DNA of 64,000 nt, from assembly GCA_009760855.2 (NCBI GenBank), contig WPIO01000003.1, forward strand, positions 3,158,001 to 3,222,000. Direction: 5' to 3'. The notes under the pieces are model-generated. The model saw only the letters and a program-made list of their open reading frames with translations, made no database searches and was not told where the DNA came from. The first letter of the stretch is position 1. Each line of letters begins with the position of its first letter. Origin of the DNA: Cristatella mucedo (lineage: Eukaryota; Bryozoa; Phylactolaemata; Cristatellidae). Positions 33,656 through 45,589 of the stretch are shown here, in pieces. Made by a program: the position numbers and the translations under genes.

Positions 33656-34984
33656 GTAAGCAGGAAAGGTCTAGCATTGCCATGGGAGCAGCTACTATGC
33701 ATCAATTAGCTCACGAGAAGCCAAAAAGACAGTACCCTGCTCATCAATCAGTCGTACGTCACTGTACTTTTTTATATTTATCTCTACCTTCAAACTCGTA
33801 AAAAAAAGCCATTTTCCCGAATAATTGCAACTACTTAAAAAGCCCCAATTATATCTACGTCATGCTTGCAGCTGCAATCAGTACAGATTTTGATTCTCCA
33901 CAAACCAATGACTCCTATTCAATAAAAGTCTGGAAATCACACCAATCACCAAATGTGGATCGCTAAATTTTAGCAAAGATATTTAGCATCTTTTCCCCTC
34001 AGTTTTTTTTTCGCTCAACTGAAATTACCTTGTTGAGCATGTTTTTTCACGTAATGATCGGCACTGGATTACGCATAATAGCTAGAGGTTCTACCGACGA
34101 AAGGCCCTGAGTATTTTTTAGTATGCTTTTAGAAAACTTGCATGAGCAGGATATCATGCGATTTTGCATGTTTGCCTAACCATGTTTAGATGCATGTCAT
34201 TCATCTTTTGTAAAAAAAAAGTTGTAATGAACTTTAAAATAGATTAATTTCTCATAAGCTGTTATAAAGATTGTTAAGTATTGCCATTGTCACCTTATTG
34301 TCATATTATTTCCAGAACGTTGTAGCCATTTAAAAGCACTTCTATGCAAACTTTCCAATCTTGAAGTAATTAAGATTTCATAAGTGGTTTCCGTAGTAAC
34401 ATCTTAGGTTACCCAATAATTAATGTGCACTAACGCATCGAAGCTAGATCGGAAGTATAGAGGATATTGTGATAAGCAAACTAATGACCATGTACCTCAT
34501 GCTTCTCGGAGGAGCTGTCACATGCCCAAGATATTCTTGAAGCCGTGCGCTTGTTAGACATGGCTAGCCAGTGAAAAGTGCTGCACCTTTGCTATTGCTT
34601 GCTCATCATCGGTCCTTGGTCACCCTAAGTGTACTGAGTTCGACGCAGAACATTCGCGGAAAAACTTACAGCAGTTGGGGAGGACGTATTTTAATAGTGC
34701 TGTGCGATAAACGTAAATCATCAATTCCCAGAGAGGGTGGCAAGCGAGAGAGGCTCACTCTGATCCTTTTGGCTATAGCTGTAAATCTCCTAGAGTATCA
34801 GCTGCTCCCACTATTGAATGTCCTGCAGCTTCATTGTCTGCCCTAATAGATATGTTCAGCCAAATTTATGCAACCGACATCAGAAATCTTTCTGGAATCA
34901 CGGCAAGCAATCAAAGATAAACTCAAATTTTAAATATTTTAATTTGAAAAGTGAAAAATTCGCTGTGCAATCAAATTAGCAGCA
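33656..34984. other. Intron X-A of copy 3, first part
   Basis: No repeat tail or domain recognised. The plus frame 34571-34846 (91 codons) shows no family resemblance. Confidence 0.45.
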
Positions 34985-36635
34985 CACAAACCTGTCCTCA
35001 TGGTTTAAACTCGTCCTCTTGCCGATTTGATTGCCTTTCACAATCTAGGCTTTCACTTAGATGCAAATGACTCTTATTTGTACCTTTGGATAGATCATTC
35101 TCAGTCCTCCAGCACGTCAAATTCTAAACTACCTAGCTGCATGGAATGATGACATCCCCATATGGATGGCACATTTTCCTAAAATGAATTATGATAAAAT
35201 TAACATACTATTTATGGGCAAACCAAGTGTGGTTCAGACATCGGAGAGACTAAATCTCAAAATTGGCTCTGCCAGCCTTTCTACCGTTGAATCTGCATGA
35301 AATCTAGGTATCACATTCAAAAGTGACCTTTCTTTAGATGACCGCATCAGCTTCACAATCAAGTCTACCTACGTTCAGCGACATATCACTGCTAAAATTT
35401 GGGCCTTTTTAGACAATAGAGACCACATATAAGTTGGTCCGTGCATTTCTGAGATCCCGGATTGACTTATGTAACTCACTGCTTGATGGAAAACCGGCCT
35501 ATGCAATCAGACACTTACTATGTTGTGCAGTAGACTATAACTACTGATAGCTAATGGCTCTCAGGAGATAAAAACCCTGGCTGATGATCAAGAAAATGCG
35601 ATCAAGTTTAGGGTATAGTACTGTCACCGTTGCAGTCACCATAGGCTTTGTTCACCCAAATTATTTCTATGCTCATCTAAAATCGATTGGCATTCACTTG
35701 AGCCGTGTACTACCCTATAAATAATTCCTGGGCACTCTTTCAAGTGCGAACAACTGACTTGGAAGCAGATGTTAGCATCGACACAGCCCAAGCCACATGC
35801 CACCCCAATGCAATGCTGGCCCATTGCTGCTCGCCCAAGGAGTTCATCCACATAACTTACATAACTAATAGCAGAACTATGCAGCTGGGCTTGTCTGTCG
35901 TGAGTGTTGCAGTTGCCACATCTCACCACTTCTCGATGACCTGCATTACTTCCCTGTTAAGAAACGCATTGAATTCAAGGTTTTTTGCTCACTTTTCAAG
36001 TAATTTCATCTTTTCGCTTCAGCCTACCGATACGATCTGCTTCCCCACCTGGCTAAGCATAGTACTATCGGCTTTTCGGAATGAAATCTTTTGCCTATAC
36101 CTCGTGGAAGCGTAAAATCCTTTGGAGACCATCCCTTTAGTTAGTACGTTCTTAAAGCCTGGAACTCACTTCTGACTTGCCCCATAACATCCCTGACTTG
36201 ACCACTTGTAAAAAGAATCTAAAAATGCACCTATTTATCACAGCATTCAGTGGGTCCCTGTGATTCTTTCCTTATATGCTTATGCTTGTTAACAATGTGC
36301 ATACCCTGCCACTAACCATACTCACATGCTAACCCCGTGCTTGTCACCCCTCACCATGTTATTCTTGTTGTGGATTGAGTATGATACGATTAACCAATTA
36401 ACCATTCAATTATGTTTGCTTTGCAGCAAATGTAAAGCACCTAGAAACAGATTGAGTTTTCTCAGGGTGCTTTATCAAGTTTGTTATCATTATTATTTTT
36501 CTAAACATATACTTAAATTCAGTTGATTATAACCATTAAATGACGTATGCTTTGCAGCAAATGTAAAGCAAATAGAAACAGATTGAGTTCTCTGAGGGTG
36601 ATTTATCAAGTTTGTTATTATTATAATTTTATAAA
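34985..36635 (+). mobile_element. LINE family B, long 5'-truncated copy with doubled tail
   Basis: It starts in the reverse-transcriptase palm (NLGFHLDANDSYLYLW, where the usual YADD has become DAND, so the catalytic motif is lost). It continues through LNLKIGSASLSTVES-like sequence (~35250) and the C-terminal region to ~36250. The 3' UTR is present twice: 36415-36500 and again at 36545-36625, each with gcagcaaatgtaaagc, gattgag and tatcaagtttgttat followed by ATTATT. It is broken by many stops and frameshifts. Confidence 0.85.
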
Positions 36636-38183
36636 CCAATACTAAAATTAAGTTGATCGAAGTGATAAGAATGCAACTCAACAAGCCTAACCCTTGTACC
36701 TCGATCTAGAAAGGTTCGTCAAGTTGGGATACCAGTTGCATATGAAGCAGAGATGGGTAAATTTGTTACTTTCAGACATTTTGCTATGTTTGTACGTCAC
36801 GGTTAGACGTAGTTTACATTATCATTTTTCCTTAACGTGGAAGGCGTCAGAACCTGTGAGCTAATTGCTAACATATTTGTCGTTTAAAAGGTAGCTCAAC
36901 CAATGAGAGATTGTCAGAAGACTCGTGTCCCTGTTTTCTCCACATTCCACCTTAAATGTGCATATTTGGAATGAACAGCTGCTGTCTCTTTACTTGAGTA
37001 AAGTTGACATGAAACCGCAGTATAATTTTACAGACCCATTGCTACTCCTGAACTAGAAATAATAACTGGGTAGAGATAGACATGGTTCCAATTTTTTAGT
37101 TCACAATGTAGAATTAGAGACTGCTTGAATAGAGTCACCGACCTGGGTAATTAAAGTATGCATTGGAACCCATGGCAAAGACAGAGGTGTAACTTGCTTA
37201 AGGAGCTTTTACTTCAAAATTAATGGAATTATTACGTTGATGTAGCCAGATAACACCTGTTTGAGGTCCAACCAAGTATCACGTAGAATCTACTGTCGTC
37301 TAATATTCCAAGGTTCAAAACGAGTAGTTATGGACATTTGAATCTTAAACTATAAACTATGCTGGATTTTCATTACGGTTTCTGTTTGTCAACTGATACC
37401 ACAATGTAAGTTATACTTTTTTATTATGGGTAGTTGAAGAAATTCAGCTGAGGAAGCTTATACGTTTTTATTGTCTCTTTAAGCTTAGCGAATTAGTTTC
37501 TCTAGTAGAAAACATTATAATCATCTTGTCACTGCTTTCTTGGTCGCTTTGCCCTGACGTGTGCCACACGTCATCTGAAATCATTGCTGAACGGTAGCAC
37601 AACGACATTAGTAATTCTAAACCATGTCAAGCAATGTAAATTTTTAAGTTATCTATTGCAAGCCTGAGACATTTTTTTAATATTTGTCTGCCGAAAATAA
37701 ATGAGCATGCAACTTCGAATAGCATATGGACCACTCGAATACTTTTAAGGCATACATTTTATCAAGACTCTTAGTTTATTAAGCCATGGCTTAGTGCCCG
37801 AGAAGTGCAATCAGATGTTCCCCCATTGAAAACTTTGTAAGTACATATACTATATGTGCGTGTGAATGCCACTGAGAGAGGATATGACATCGGTAAGATA
37901 TGTAAAAAGTCTGTCTTTGCATCTATTGTTTCAATTATGGCATCTCCAAAACGTTGCGTTATCATCCCCAAGCTACTCGTGGAATGTAAATAGAATAACC
38001 GCGTTTTGAAATTTTTTGGTTACTTTCATCTGTATTTAATTCTGATGGTTACCATCCACACTTTATATTCAAAATGCTTATTTGAGTTATTTTGTACCCA
38101 TGTTTTTGGGTTAAAGAAGAAACAATGCTTAATCACTGATAATGGTGCCTGGTAGCATTATGTACACATTACTAACCGCTTTT
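36636..38183. other. Intron X-A of copy 3, nothing recognised
   Basis: No gene or repeat family seen. The minus frame 37771-37971 has no recognisable content. Confidence 0.45.
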
Positions 38184-38345
38184 GGGCCATGGTGACACAC
38201 TTGGAAAGACTGTTGCTTTTAACGACCTTGGGCCTGAGCTCATGGGTTAGAATCCTGCAGCAGGCGATCCTTAATTGCCGCTGCACAGCAGTGATGAGGT
38301 TCTTCTGTTGCAACACAAAAAAGGCTCTTAGATCAGCTAGTCATT
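38184..38345 (+). mobile_element. tRNA-derived SINE family W, diverged
   Basis: gccatggtgacacacttgg (A-box region), catgggttagaatcctgcag (decayed B box) and ggctcttagatcagctag are collinear with the W copies at 13353 and 29145. The mutated B box means the internal promoter is probably dead. Confidence 0.68.
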
Positions 38346-38447
38346 ATATTTTATTTCCATCAAACATTTATTACCCCTTTTATCTATTAGCCTTTACGTC
38401 TTTGAGGATTAAAAAATTGAATCAAATCATATAGTCTTTACGTATCA

Positions 38448-38560
38448 GGTGGGAGACCTAAATATCCACAACCCAGTTGTCGCCGAACCCCATTGTCTCG
38501 GAATCTACATGGCGGACCTATTTGTCCATGACCTAATCGATGGAACCTATGTGTCCTGAT
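38448..38560. repeat. Degenerate GGACCTATTTGTCC-type repeat
   Basis: gggagacctaaatatccac, ggcggacctatttgtccatg and gatggaacctatgtgtcctg repeat a ~14-nt core three times. The core recalls the AAATGTCC minisatellite at 23711. Confidence 0.4.
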
Positions 38561-39209
38561 TCTATTGTGGCGAGCTATCTTTGCATTTAAAGTAAATTGG
38601 ATGATCATTATTTGAAGGAAATGTCTACAAAAAGGAAGTTCCGTGATTAATGTAAAGCCTCTGCCCCGAATCTGGTGAAGCTCCATCTTGTGAGAGGTGT
38701 CGACGATGCAACATCGAAATGATTATGGCAAAAACTATGCAAGTGCTCACGTGTAAAACAGATCTTAAATTCTCTTATAGTGTCCTTTTATTCCTAACGA
38801 ATCAGCTGCATGACTGACTGATGAGGAGTCACGACTTCTATTTACTTCGTTGAGCTTGAAAAGGCAATCACTCACTGGCATCACCTACTTGACACGAGGT
38901 CTGCAAGTTACAGTTACAGTAGTTAAAGACATAGTGGCGAGCATAGATGACACATGTAGCACATTTGAATTGAGGAGTTAACACCAGGATTTCCTTGAGA
39001 TTAAACAGTTGATTATTTATTTTACACTGTACTGACATGATCGCGGCTGATGTTGAGGAGTAAAGGCGTCCCATCGCCTGCTTGTATTTCCTGCCTTAAT
39101 CTTCGAATGACGGATTGCACTTCTGTTGACACAGCTTGTAAACTGCCGTCTTTTCGACAAAAGGCATCAAGACTACGCATAGTTAAGCTTCTCACCCAAA
39201 AAGAATATT

Positions 39210-39745
39210 TTTAGCCCTAATAATCTTAGAAAATATTGAAAAGATAATGGCGGGCATAGCAATATACGAAAGTCTTTGCTTAGTAGGATACCGGTTAAGT
39301 TATCATTTAGTAAGCCTATCTCAAATCACTCAGAATGATGCATAAATCTATTGCCTGTTAAAACATAAAGATTCCATGAGCACTAGATCTACACATCTCA
39401 AAGTATTCCAAAGCGAAATTCATACTGCCTACTGCGTTCATAATACTTATGATATAACATGCTTTAAAATACATTTAGTAATTTAACTTGCTAGAATACA
39501 ATATTGTTACCCTAATAATATTTGGAAATTATAAAAAATAATAGCCGGCATAAAAATATACGAAAGTCTTTGCTTGGTAGGATACCGGCTAAGATATCAT
39601 TATGTAGCCTACCTCGAATTACTCAACACGATCCGTTTTTCCATAGTCGGTGGAACTACAAAAATTAAATCAGCAGCACTAGCTTTACACATCTTACAGT
39701 ATTTGAATGCAAAATTCCTACTAAATACAGCCTATGATAAGACAG
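39210..39745. repeat. Tandem duplication, period about 294 bp
   Basis: 39210-39450 and 39507-39745 are diverged direct copies. Each has ccctaataat, atacgaaagtctttgctt, gtaggataccgg, taagatatcatt-like, then acacatct and a shared aatgcaaaatt-like end. The unit is noncoding, with its second copy in a short chance frame (39574-39765). Confidence 0.75.
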
Positions 39746-41630
39746 ATTTTCAATATGTTAAGTAAGTGGCTAGTCTGAAGTGTGTCAATGGGGGTAAATT
39801 CACTAGAATCCTCGATGTTATACTTATTTTTATTAAACCAAAAAGCGGTTATGAGTGCCAAAGAGTAAGTGGCGATGATAGTTTCCTAATTTGTCAATGC
39901 AGCTGCAACAGACAATCTCATAGTTGAAATTAAGCATTGAAATGCCAGAGTTCTACTGGAATACGAACTTTGAAGGCAAAGTTCAACGTAGGCCATTAGA
40001 GCAGCCTGCGATGTGTGTTTGCTGTCCCCTAATGACTGATGACTGGCGCTTACACTTGAACGAGCAGAGTAAAAGGAATGAACTTAAATAAAATCTGCAA
40101 GTTATTTTTTGCTGTAGGAGGCTTACTATATTGGGAAAGCCCACTAGGTTTAAAAAATAGGGCAGTGATCTCTCTGGCCCGCATTCCGAAGCAAATTTAA
40201 AGTTGACCGTTACTAGTCATGGGTACAAGCTAGCTCATAGCCCAACAAATTTTAGCAAGAAAATTTCTCCCTACCCAAGTCGGTTCCTACCTATCCAGTC
40301 AACACTTTTATCTCACAGCTAGGTCGTACTTAATTGCCCTCTAAGACTTAAATCCATCTACTAATACGGTTTCAGAAAGATATTTTGCAGTCATTCGGGC
40401 TAAACGGTTTTCAAATTAGCAGCAGGAATCTTGATAAATGTTACATTTAAATTACTGGAAAACTCTTCTTAGTAAACACATCACAAGTTTTACAAGTCTA
40501 GTAATTAAGCTTTCAGTCACTCCTCACGGTGCCCCCAGTGCACTGATATAGCAAGTACAAGCTTTTTCAAGCATATAATGGCTTTCAAAGACATATTTAG
40601 CACACAAATTAATTTCTATCGAGCTCTCCGTTGCACTTGAGGCGCTTTTTTGAGGGACTCTGCTAGGATGGCTATCTTGGTACTTTTTACCCAACGAGTA
40701 CAGTGCAATAAGGTGGCACCAGGCGTGGTGTTACAGTAATTAGATGATTCTAGTTGTCGCATGAACTCTGGTGCCAAATGGGGGGGGGGGTAATTTAATT
40801 CACGATTCCTGCACTGAGTTTCTGTAATCACTGAAACTCGTGGAGTGAAAGGTTACTTGACTGTGAGTTATCGGCGTACAATGCCAAAAATAAATAAAGC
40901 AACACAGCGAAAACCTAGCAAGAGACAATACAATATCTTTATGTTATAAGGAATTGAATTGTGTACATTAAGGTCAAAATATATACCTTTTAAAACACGT
41001 TAGGCTTCAAGATCCAAGAATTAGTTTGCATCAGCATAATGCTCAATCCATGGAGTCTTAATGAAATGTCTAGTAAATTGATTGTTTCATTTAAATTGGT
41101 AAGAGAGTTGCCACAGGTCTGCTCCACTGACCAATGAGAGGCTGTTTGACCACGTATACACTCTTTCGGTGGCAGGATGTGCTTGTGACTTGCAGCAGTT
41201 GATATACCATCGCTATAAAGCCTGCCACGTGCTAAAAATGAAAGTTTCAGACTGGAGGTCGGCAAACATTTCAGACTACCAGGCCATTTCAGGAGGTCAA
41301 GAAGGCGCACTAGGCCAGAAGGAACCACGCCCAACAAGCTGGGCCGGGAGGTACCCTGACTTACAATTATCCCAACTAACGAATTTTCGACGTCTCTCAG
41401 CCGCTCTTAGCTTTTAGCTGAGAGCTACCTGCTATTGTGCTGAATTTCGCTTCGTGCGTTAGGCAGTTTAAAGTGGGCGTAGTGTACCTCTATAGCGAAG
41501 GGAAGACAACCGCTACAACTCATCTAGGCCGGATCCATTGATACAAATCTAGGGGGCCGCTAGGCCGGACTGGAGCACTAGCTAGGCCAGATCTAGACTA
41601 AAGGCTGGAATTTGTCAAACTCTTTTGCAG
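39746..41630. other. End of intron X-A of copy 3
   Basis: A poly-G run (~11) lies at 40789. Overlapping frames at 40990-41417 show no domain. CTAGGCC[GA]GA occurs four times at 41311-41590. The intron ends ACTCTTTTGCAG at 41630. Confidence 0.45.
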
Positions 41631-41823
41631 ACGATGACATACAAAAAGTTTTCAAATTCCACGGGAATCCACATTCATTTGATCGGTGATTCCCGCATCT
41701 TCGCATCCTATGGTTGTTGCCGATGGTACTTCGCCATTGACGGCTCTGAGTGCGCCAATCCAGGACCTATCGAAGGCATCTCGTACACTGATAATGCTGC
41801 GTACTACCATAGCCCAGGAGTCA
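41631..41823 (+). CDS. CTHRC1-like copy 3, exon A
   Basis: A 193-nt exon from CTCTTTTGCAG to the donor GTAAGT at 41824; it enters in phase 0 and leaves in phase 1. It encodes TMTYKKFSNSTGIHIHLIG, DSRIFASYG, CCRWYFAIDGSECANPGPIE and then GISYTDNAAYYHSPGV. This preserves the CTHRC1 hallmarks: a CC-x-RWYF block, GxEC and P-x-PIE. It is the best-kept exon A in the window by motif. The product is expected to be secreted and extracellular, with its partner and role unknown. Confidence 0.88.
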
Positions 41824-41947
41824 GTAAGTTGTATGCACTCTAAACGCCTTAGATCTGAGGGTTTATCTGCGCATTTTCGTTCAAACGGATTGAATATCAT
41901 TTGTTGTGGTTTTTTCGTGCAAACGGATGGAATATCATTTTTTGTAG

Positions 41948-42126
41948 TTGATGGAACGTGCTACGGATATATGTCCGGTGTGCATACAATACAGTATATG
42001 GTCGGTCAATGCCGCAACTCGATCTTGTTTGGCTGCTTCACCGGATTGAGCTCCACCATAAACGTCATGGTCGACGAGGTCCAAGTAGCTGAAGCTGTTG
42101 TGTGTCCTAACCCAAGGGCGTGCTAA
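41948..42126 (+). CDS. CTHRC1-like copy 3, terminal exon B
   Basis: The exon follows CATTTTTTGTAG, enters in phase 1 and joins exon A3 across a 124-nt intron with GTAAGT...TAG ends. It encodes VDGTCYGYMSGVHTIQYMVG, QCRNSILFGCFTGLSSTINV, MVDEVQVAEAVVCPNPRAC and a TAA stop at 42124-42126. V-D-G-x-C, G-x-C and V-M-V-D-E align with copies 1 and 2. The TGWN motif of copy 1 is TGLS here, and there are extra cysteines (after FG and at the C-terminus), hinting at a different disulphide pattern. The intron is open in one frame, so an unspliced readthrough is conceivable but would insert unrelated residues. AATAAA signals at 42293 and 42312 suit a 3' end ~170-190 nt after the stop. Confidence 0.88.
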
Positions 42127-42292
42127 TCTTTCGTTAGCAGTTTCATAAGCTCCAGCCAATGTCTAGGGCCAGCTGTTTCTGTGAAAAACTGGTGGTTTAG
42201 GTTGTATGTGTGAGCTTGATTTCGGATGTATTAGCTTGCAAGTATTTGGCAGCTCAGAAATAACACCTAAAGTTGACCTGAATGTTTTCCAC

Positions 42293-42317
42293 AATAAACC
42301 CTACTTGCGTAAATAAA
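42293..42317 (+). promoter_or_regulatory. Candidate polyadenylation signals of CTHRC1-like copy 3
   Basis: Two AATAAA hexamers (42293-42298 and 42312-42317) lie about 170 and 190 nt after the stop codon of exon B3. Neither has been checked against transcripts. Confidence 0.5.
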
Positions 42318-42390
42318 TATACACATCTATATTTTGTTTTTATAAAAATGCCCCTGACAGATTTTCAAACGCCGCCGCCTGGGAAGCATC

Positions 42391-42586
42391 ATGGCCAAGT
42401 TCCAGCTTTGCGTCTACGTTGTTGGTATGCACGCTGGCCATGATGGTAGCGACTCGTACTGCTATTGGGCTGGCCAGTCACAAGTGCACGACCAACCACA
42501 CTCCCTCGACCACGAAAGACGACGAAGCAAAATTGTACGCGGAGACGGATCGTAAAATTTGTAGCTTTCGATCCAGATTTTATTAG
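42391..42586 (+). other. Possible frameshifted signal-peptide exon of a fourth copy
   Basis: From the ATG at 42391 one frame starts MAKFQLCVYVVGM. A second frame reads STLLVCTLAMMVATRTAIGL and then ASHKC ... DDEAK to a stop at 42584. Together they resemble a signal peptide with a one-base shift. The position, 265 nt after copy 3, would suit the start of a further gene, but no exon X, A or B follows in the window. Confidence 0.2.
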
Positions 42587-45500
42587 GCCGGCAAATCAAA
42601 CGGTTTCTTTTGCTTGCCAATTCAGAGCTAGTTCCACGAGGCTGTATAGCTGAAGCACTGACGCTGTTGACACACTGACGCACTTGCTACCCAGCGCTCC
42701 GGTGCCCCCTGCCTTGCACGAGGCACAGGTGCCCCGATGAGAGATGTCATAACTAAGGTGTGCGCTATGCGAAGTACAGTTTAGTTTGCAGTTTCGCTTA
42801 CGGAGTACAGTTTATTATGCTTTGCGAAACCCAGCGGCGGCCGGTTGAGGTATGCCGAACAGGCTCACGAACAAGGGACCAGCTATCGCTAGAACTCTTC
42901 CTTTGAATCGGGCGGCTGCGGCCCGATTTGTTTTCGGTGCCCCGAGGTACTCGCAGTCGGTACTCGCATGCAAGATGGAGTATGGCGGATGTATGGCATA
43001 CGCCTGAATCTATCTATGCAAGTACTCTATCTCGCATGCAAGAGGCACGGCCCGGCGACTGGTAGCGCTCCCCCCCCCCCGACGAGCCCGGAGTACATTG
43101 GGCGAGCGTATGGGCTCCTGTGCCCTAGCCCGTACGACTCACTCGCTCGATCGACGGGCAGCACTTATGGCCGCCTCGTTAAGTCCGTTCCTTGTAGTCT
43201 ACCAACTTTTATTGGGTATGATTTTTTGCTAATAAAAGGCTATCAAAAAGGATACCAAGAAATACAAATATAAATTCCTAATTATGAATTTAAGGAAGAG
43301 GGCGGGAGTGAGCAATTAACGTTGCAGGCAGCGAGTAAAAAGGATTTCAAGCAGCCTTTCTGGGCAACTTTTGCAGCCCGTCTGCTTCAGACATAGTTAA
43401 CAATTTTTAAGCTAATTGTTCCGATATCCTAAATTTTTCATCGAAATCGTTTGAATTTAGGACATAGAGATTGAGCTAATCTTAGTTGCACAGTTATCTT
43501 ATGTATTTCTTCAACAACGACAGTGGTTTAAAATAGCCGTACAACACATGTTAGCACTAACGGTTTGCACAGGGCTTGAAGACATGAAAGATATACGAAA
43601 CGGATAATACATTTTTTATACTGAGTTATCTCATGAAAAGGAATACATTTTTCATAAAAAATCTAGGCTTACGGTTTTATTTCAATATTTTTGCTCTCCT
43701 TCCACGGGACTGCTGTCTAACTATTGTAAGGGTCATTATTACTTTTAGGGTCATGATAATCTTCAAAATTTTTTTAAGTGGCCATGATTTTTAATGAGAG
43801 CTCTAGCACTACAATTACGCGGACCCATATACACGATATTTTTTCAACCGTCATAATTTTAAAAAGCATGTGACGAGCGAAATTACGTATATCCTTTTTT
43901 AAAAACAGAACTCGCTCACTGCTGATTCGCTGGCTACCGTGAATCAATGGAAGGAGCTCTAACGGAATATGGGTGTCCAAGGCATTGATATTTTCACTGA
44001 CATAGTTAATAATTACAATTCAATTAAAAATAAACATAATTTGATTTACATAGCTCAGGGCTTAATTTTGCATATTTGAGGCAAGCCTAGAACACAACTT
44101 GAAATAAAGTTGAGTGAGGAGGTGGTTACAAGAGCGCGTGGCCTTTAGTAGCAAATCATTCGTGCATTGAAATACAACGTGAGGCTCGGGGGAATAGAAG
44201 TAGTTGAAATTTCACAAAAGTTTTCAAAGTTAAATACTGCAAGTATTGGAAATTTAATTTTCAAGCTTTCTCGGATTCTCAGTTAAGGAGTTGTTTACAA
44301 TGAAAATTAATTGTTATTATTCGTTTTCAAATACGCTATCAGTTTCATAGGTATTCGTGGCAATCGAAAAGAACACAGAGTAGAAGATATTAGCAACTTT
44401 AGCAAAATGGAATGGGGAGAGATACACCTTCTTGGAAGTAAATACTGCTGGGCTATGTGGGCTTGAAGTAAAAAATATTTTCTTCAAACCCTGGAGGGAC
44501 AAGAAAATGAGAGAAATCGCACGTCCGTCGCTGCGAGTATCCACTTCTAAAATTTAAGCTTTTCATATAAGGTTACGATATCTTATGCTTTGTGACCAGT
44601 CTTTGCTAATTGTTGGTATGGCTCGGAGGCGCCCAGAACAGGTAAAGGATTACCTTGGCTAAGCACTCACTGAACCATATCTTTATATTCAATCGGATGC
44701 AGATGATGCATTGTTCACTTAAAGCCGGATCTAGCATCGAGCTAATGCAGTATTACAGGTGACTAAAAAGCCGCTGACAATCGTCGCTTGACGGCATTTT
44801 GAAACGGACTCCATTTATGAGGTGACCACTTAATTACCCTAAACTAAATAGTCTGCTTAATATATTTTTAGTTATATCATTGCACTCCAGAGAGACTTTA
44901 ATTTGAGCGTGTATGCATGCAACATCTAATTTGAAATTAAAGCGCGTTGGGATTTTTGTGAATGCACTAGTGATTTCACCATAAATCCGCACCACTTAAC
45001 ATGGCTAGTCTTTGCAACCGAAGGCCTGATAATATAATGCTCGATGCTGGAAGCACAGCTAAAGCCCCAAGGCAGCAACCACGAGATATTTTATATTATT
45101 ACATATATACATATTATATATTCATATTTTATGCCTTTCAGTCACCTGAAAGAACCATAACAGCTTCCTTGTTGAATAGCTTTACAAATGCTAGCCTAGC
45201 CTGAGAAAAGCCTGTTATTTCATTTTAAACACTCTTCATACCAATCAACAGGCTAATTTAATTTGAAAAACCGTGAACACTTTGAGCTTCAATTTCAAAT
45301 TACTCTGCCGTTCTGCTCTGGTAGCTGCCTATCTGAGACGACCCCTCCCAGATTCTTGCAGTCCTTGCGGTCCAACTGCGGTGGGTTGCCGGGTTACAGT
45401 CGTTGCTCAACAATCATTTGGCTATACGAGCGGTATTTTTTCGTTTAATTCCACCATTTAAATCAGTTGCTATCAGCTCCTAATCGAAGAAGATGCCTAT

Positions 45501-45589
45501 CATATTTTCGATCTACTGACCTCATTACAGTTATCAAACTTTGTTTACGCAGGATATTCAGGAGTCACGAATAAAGTATACCTGTCAGA
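42587..45589. other. Unassigned stretch
   Basis: A GC-richer block at 42840-43200 contains a run of about 11 C at 43070. No domain, SINE or LINE tail was recognised; the open frames listed here by length are unsupported. Confidence 0.45.
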
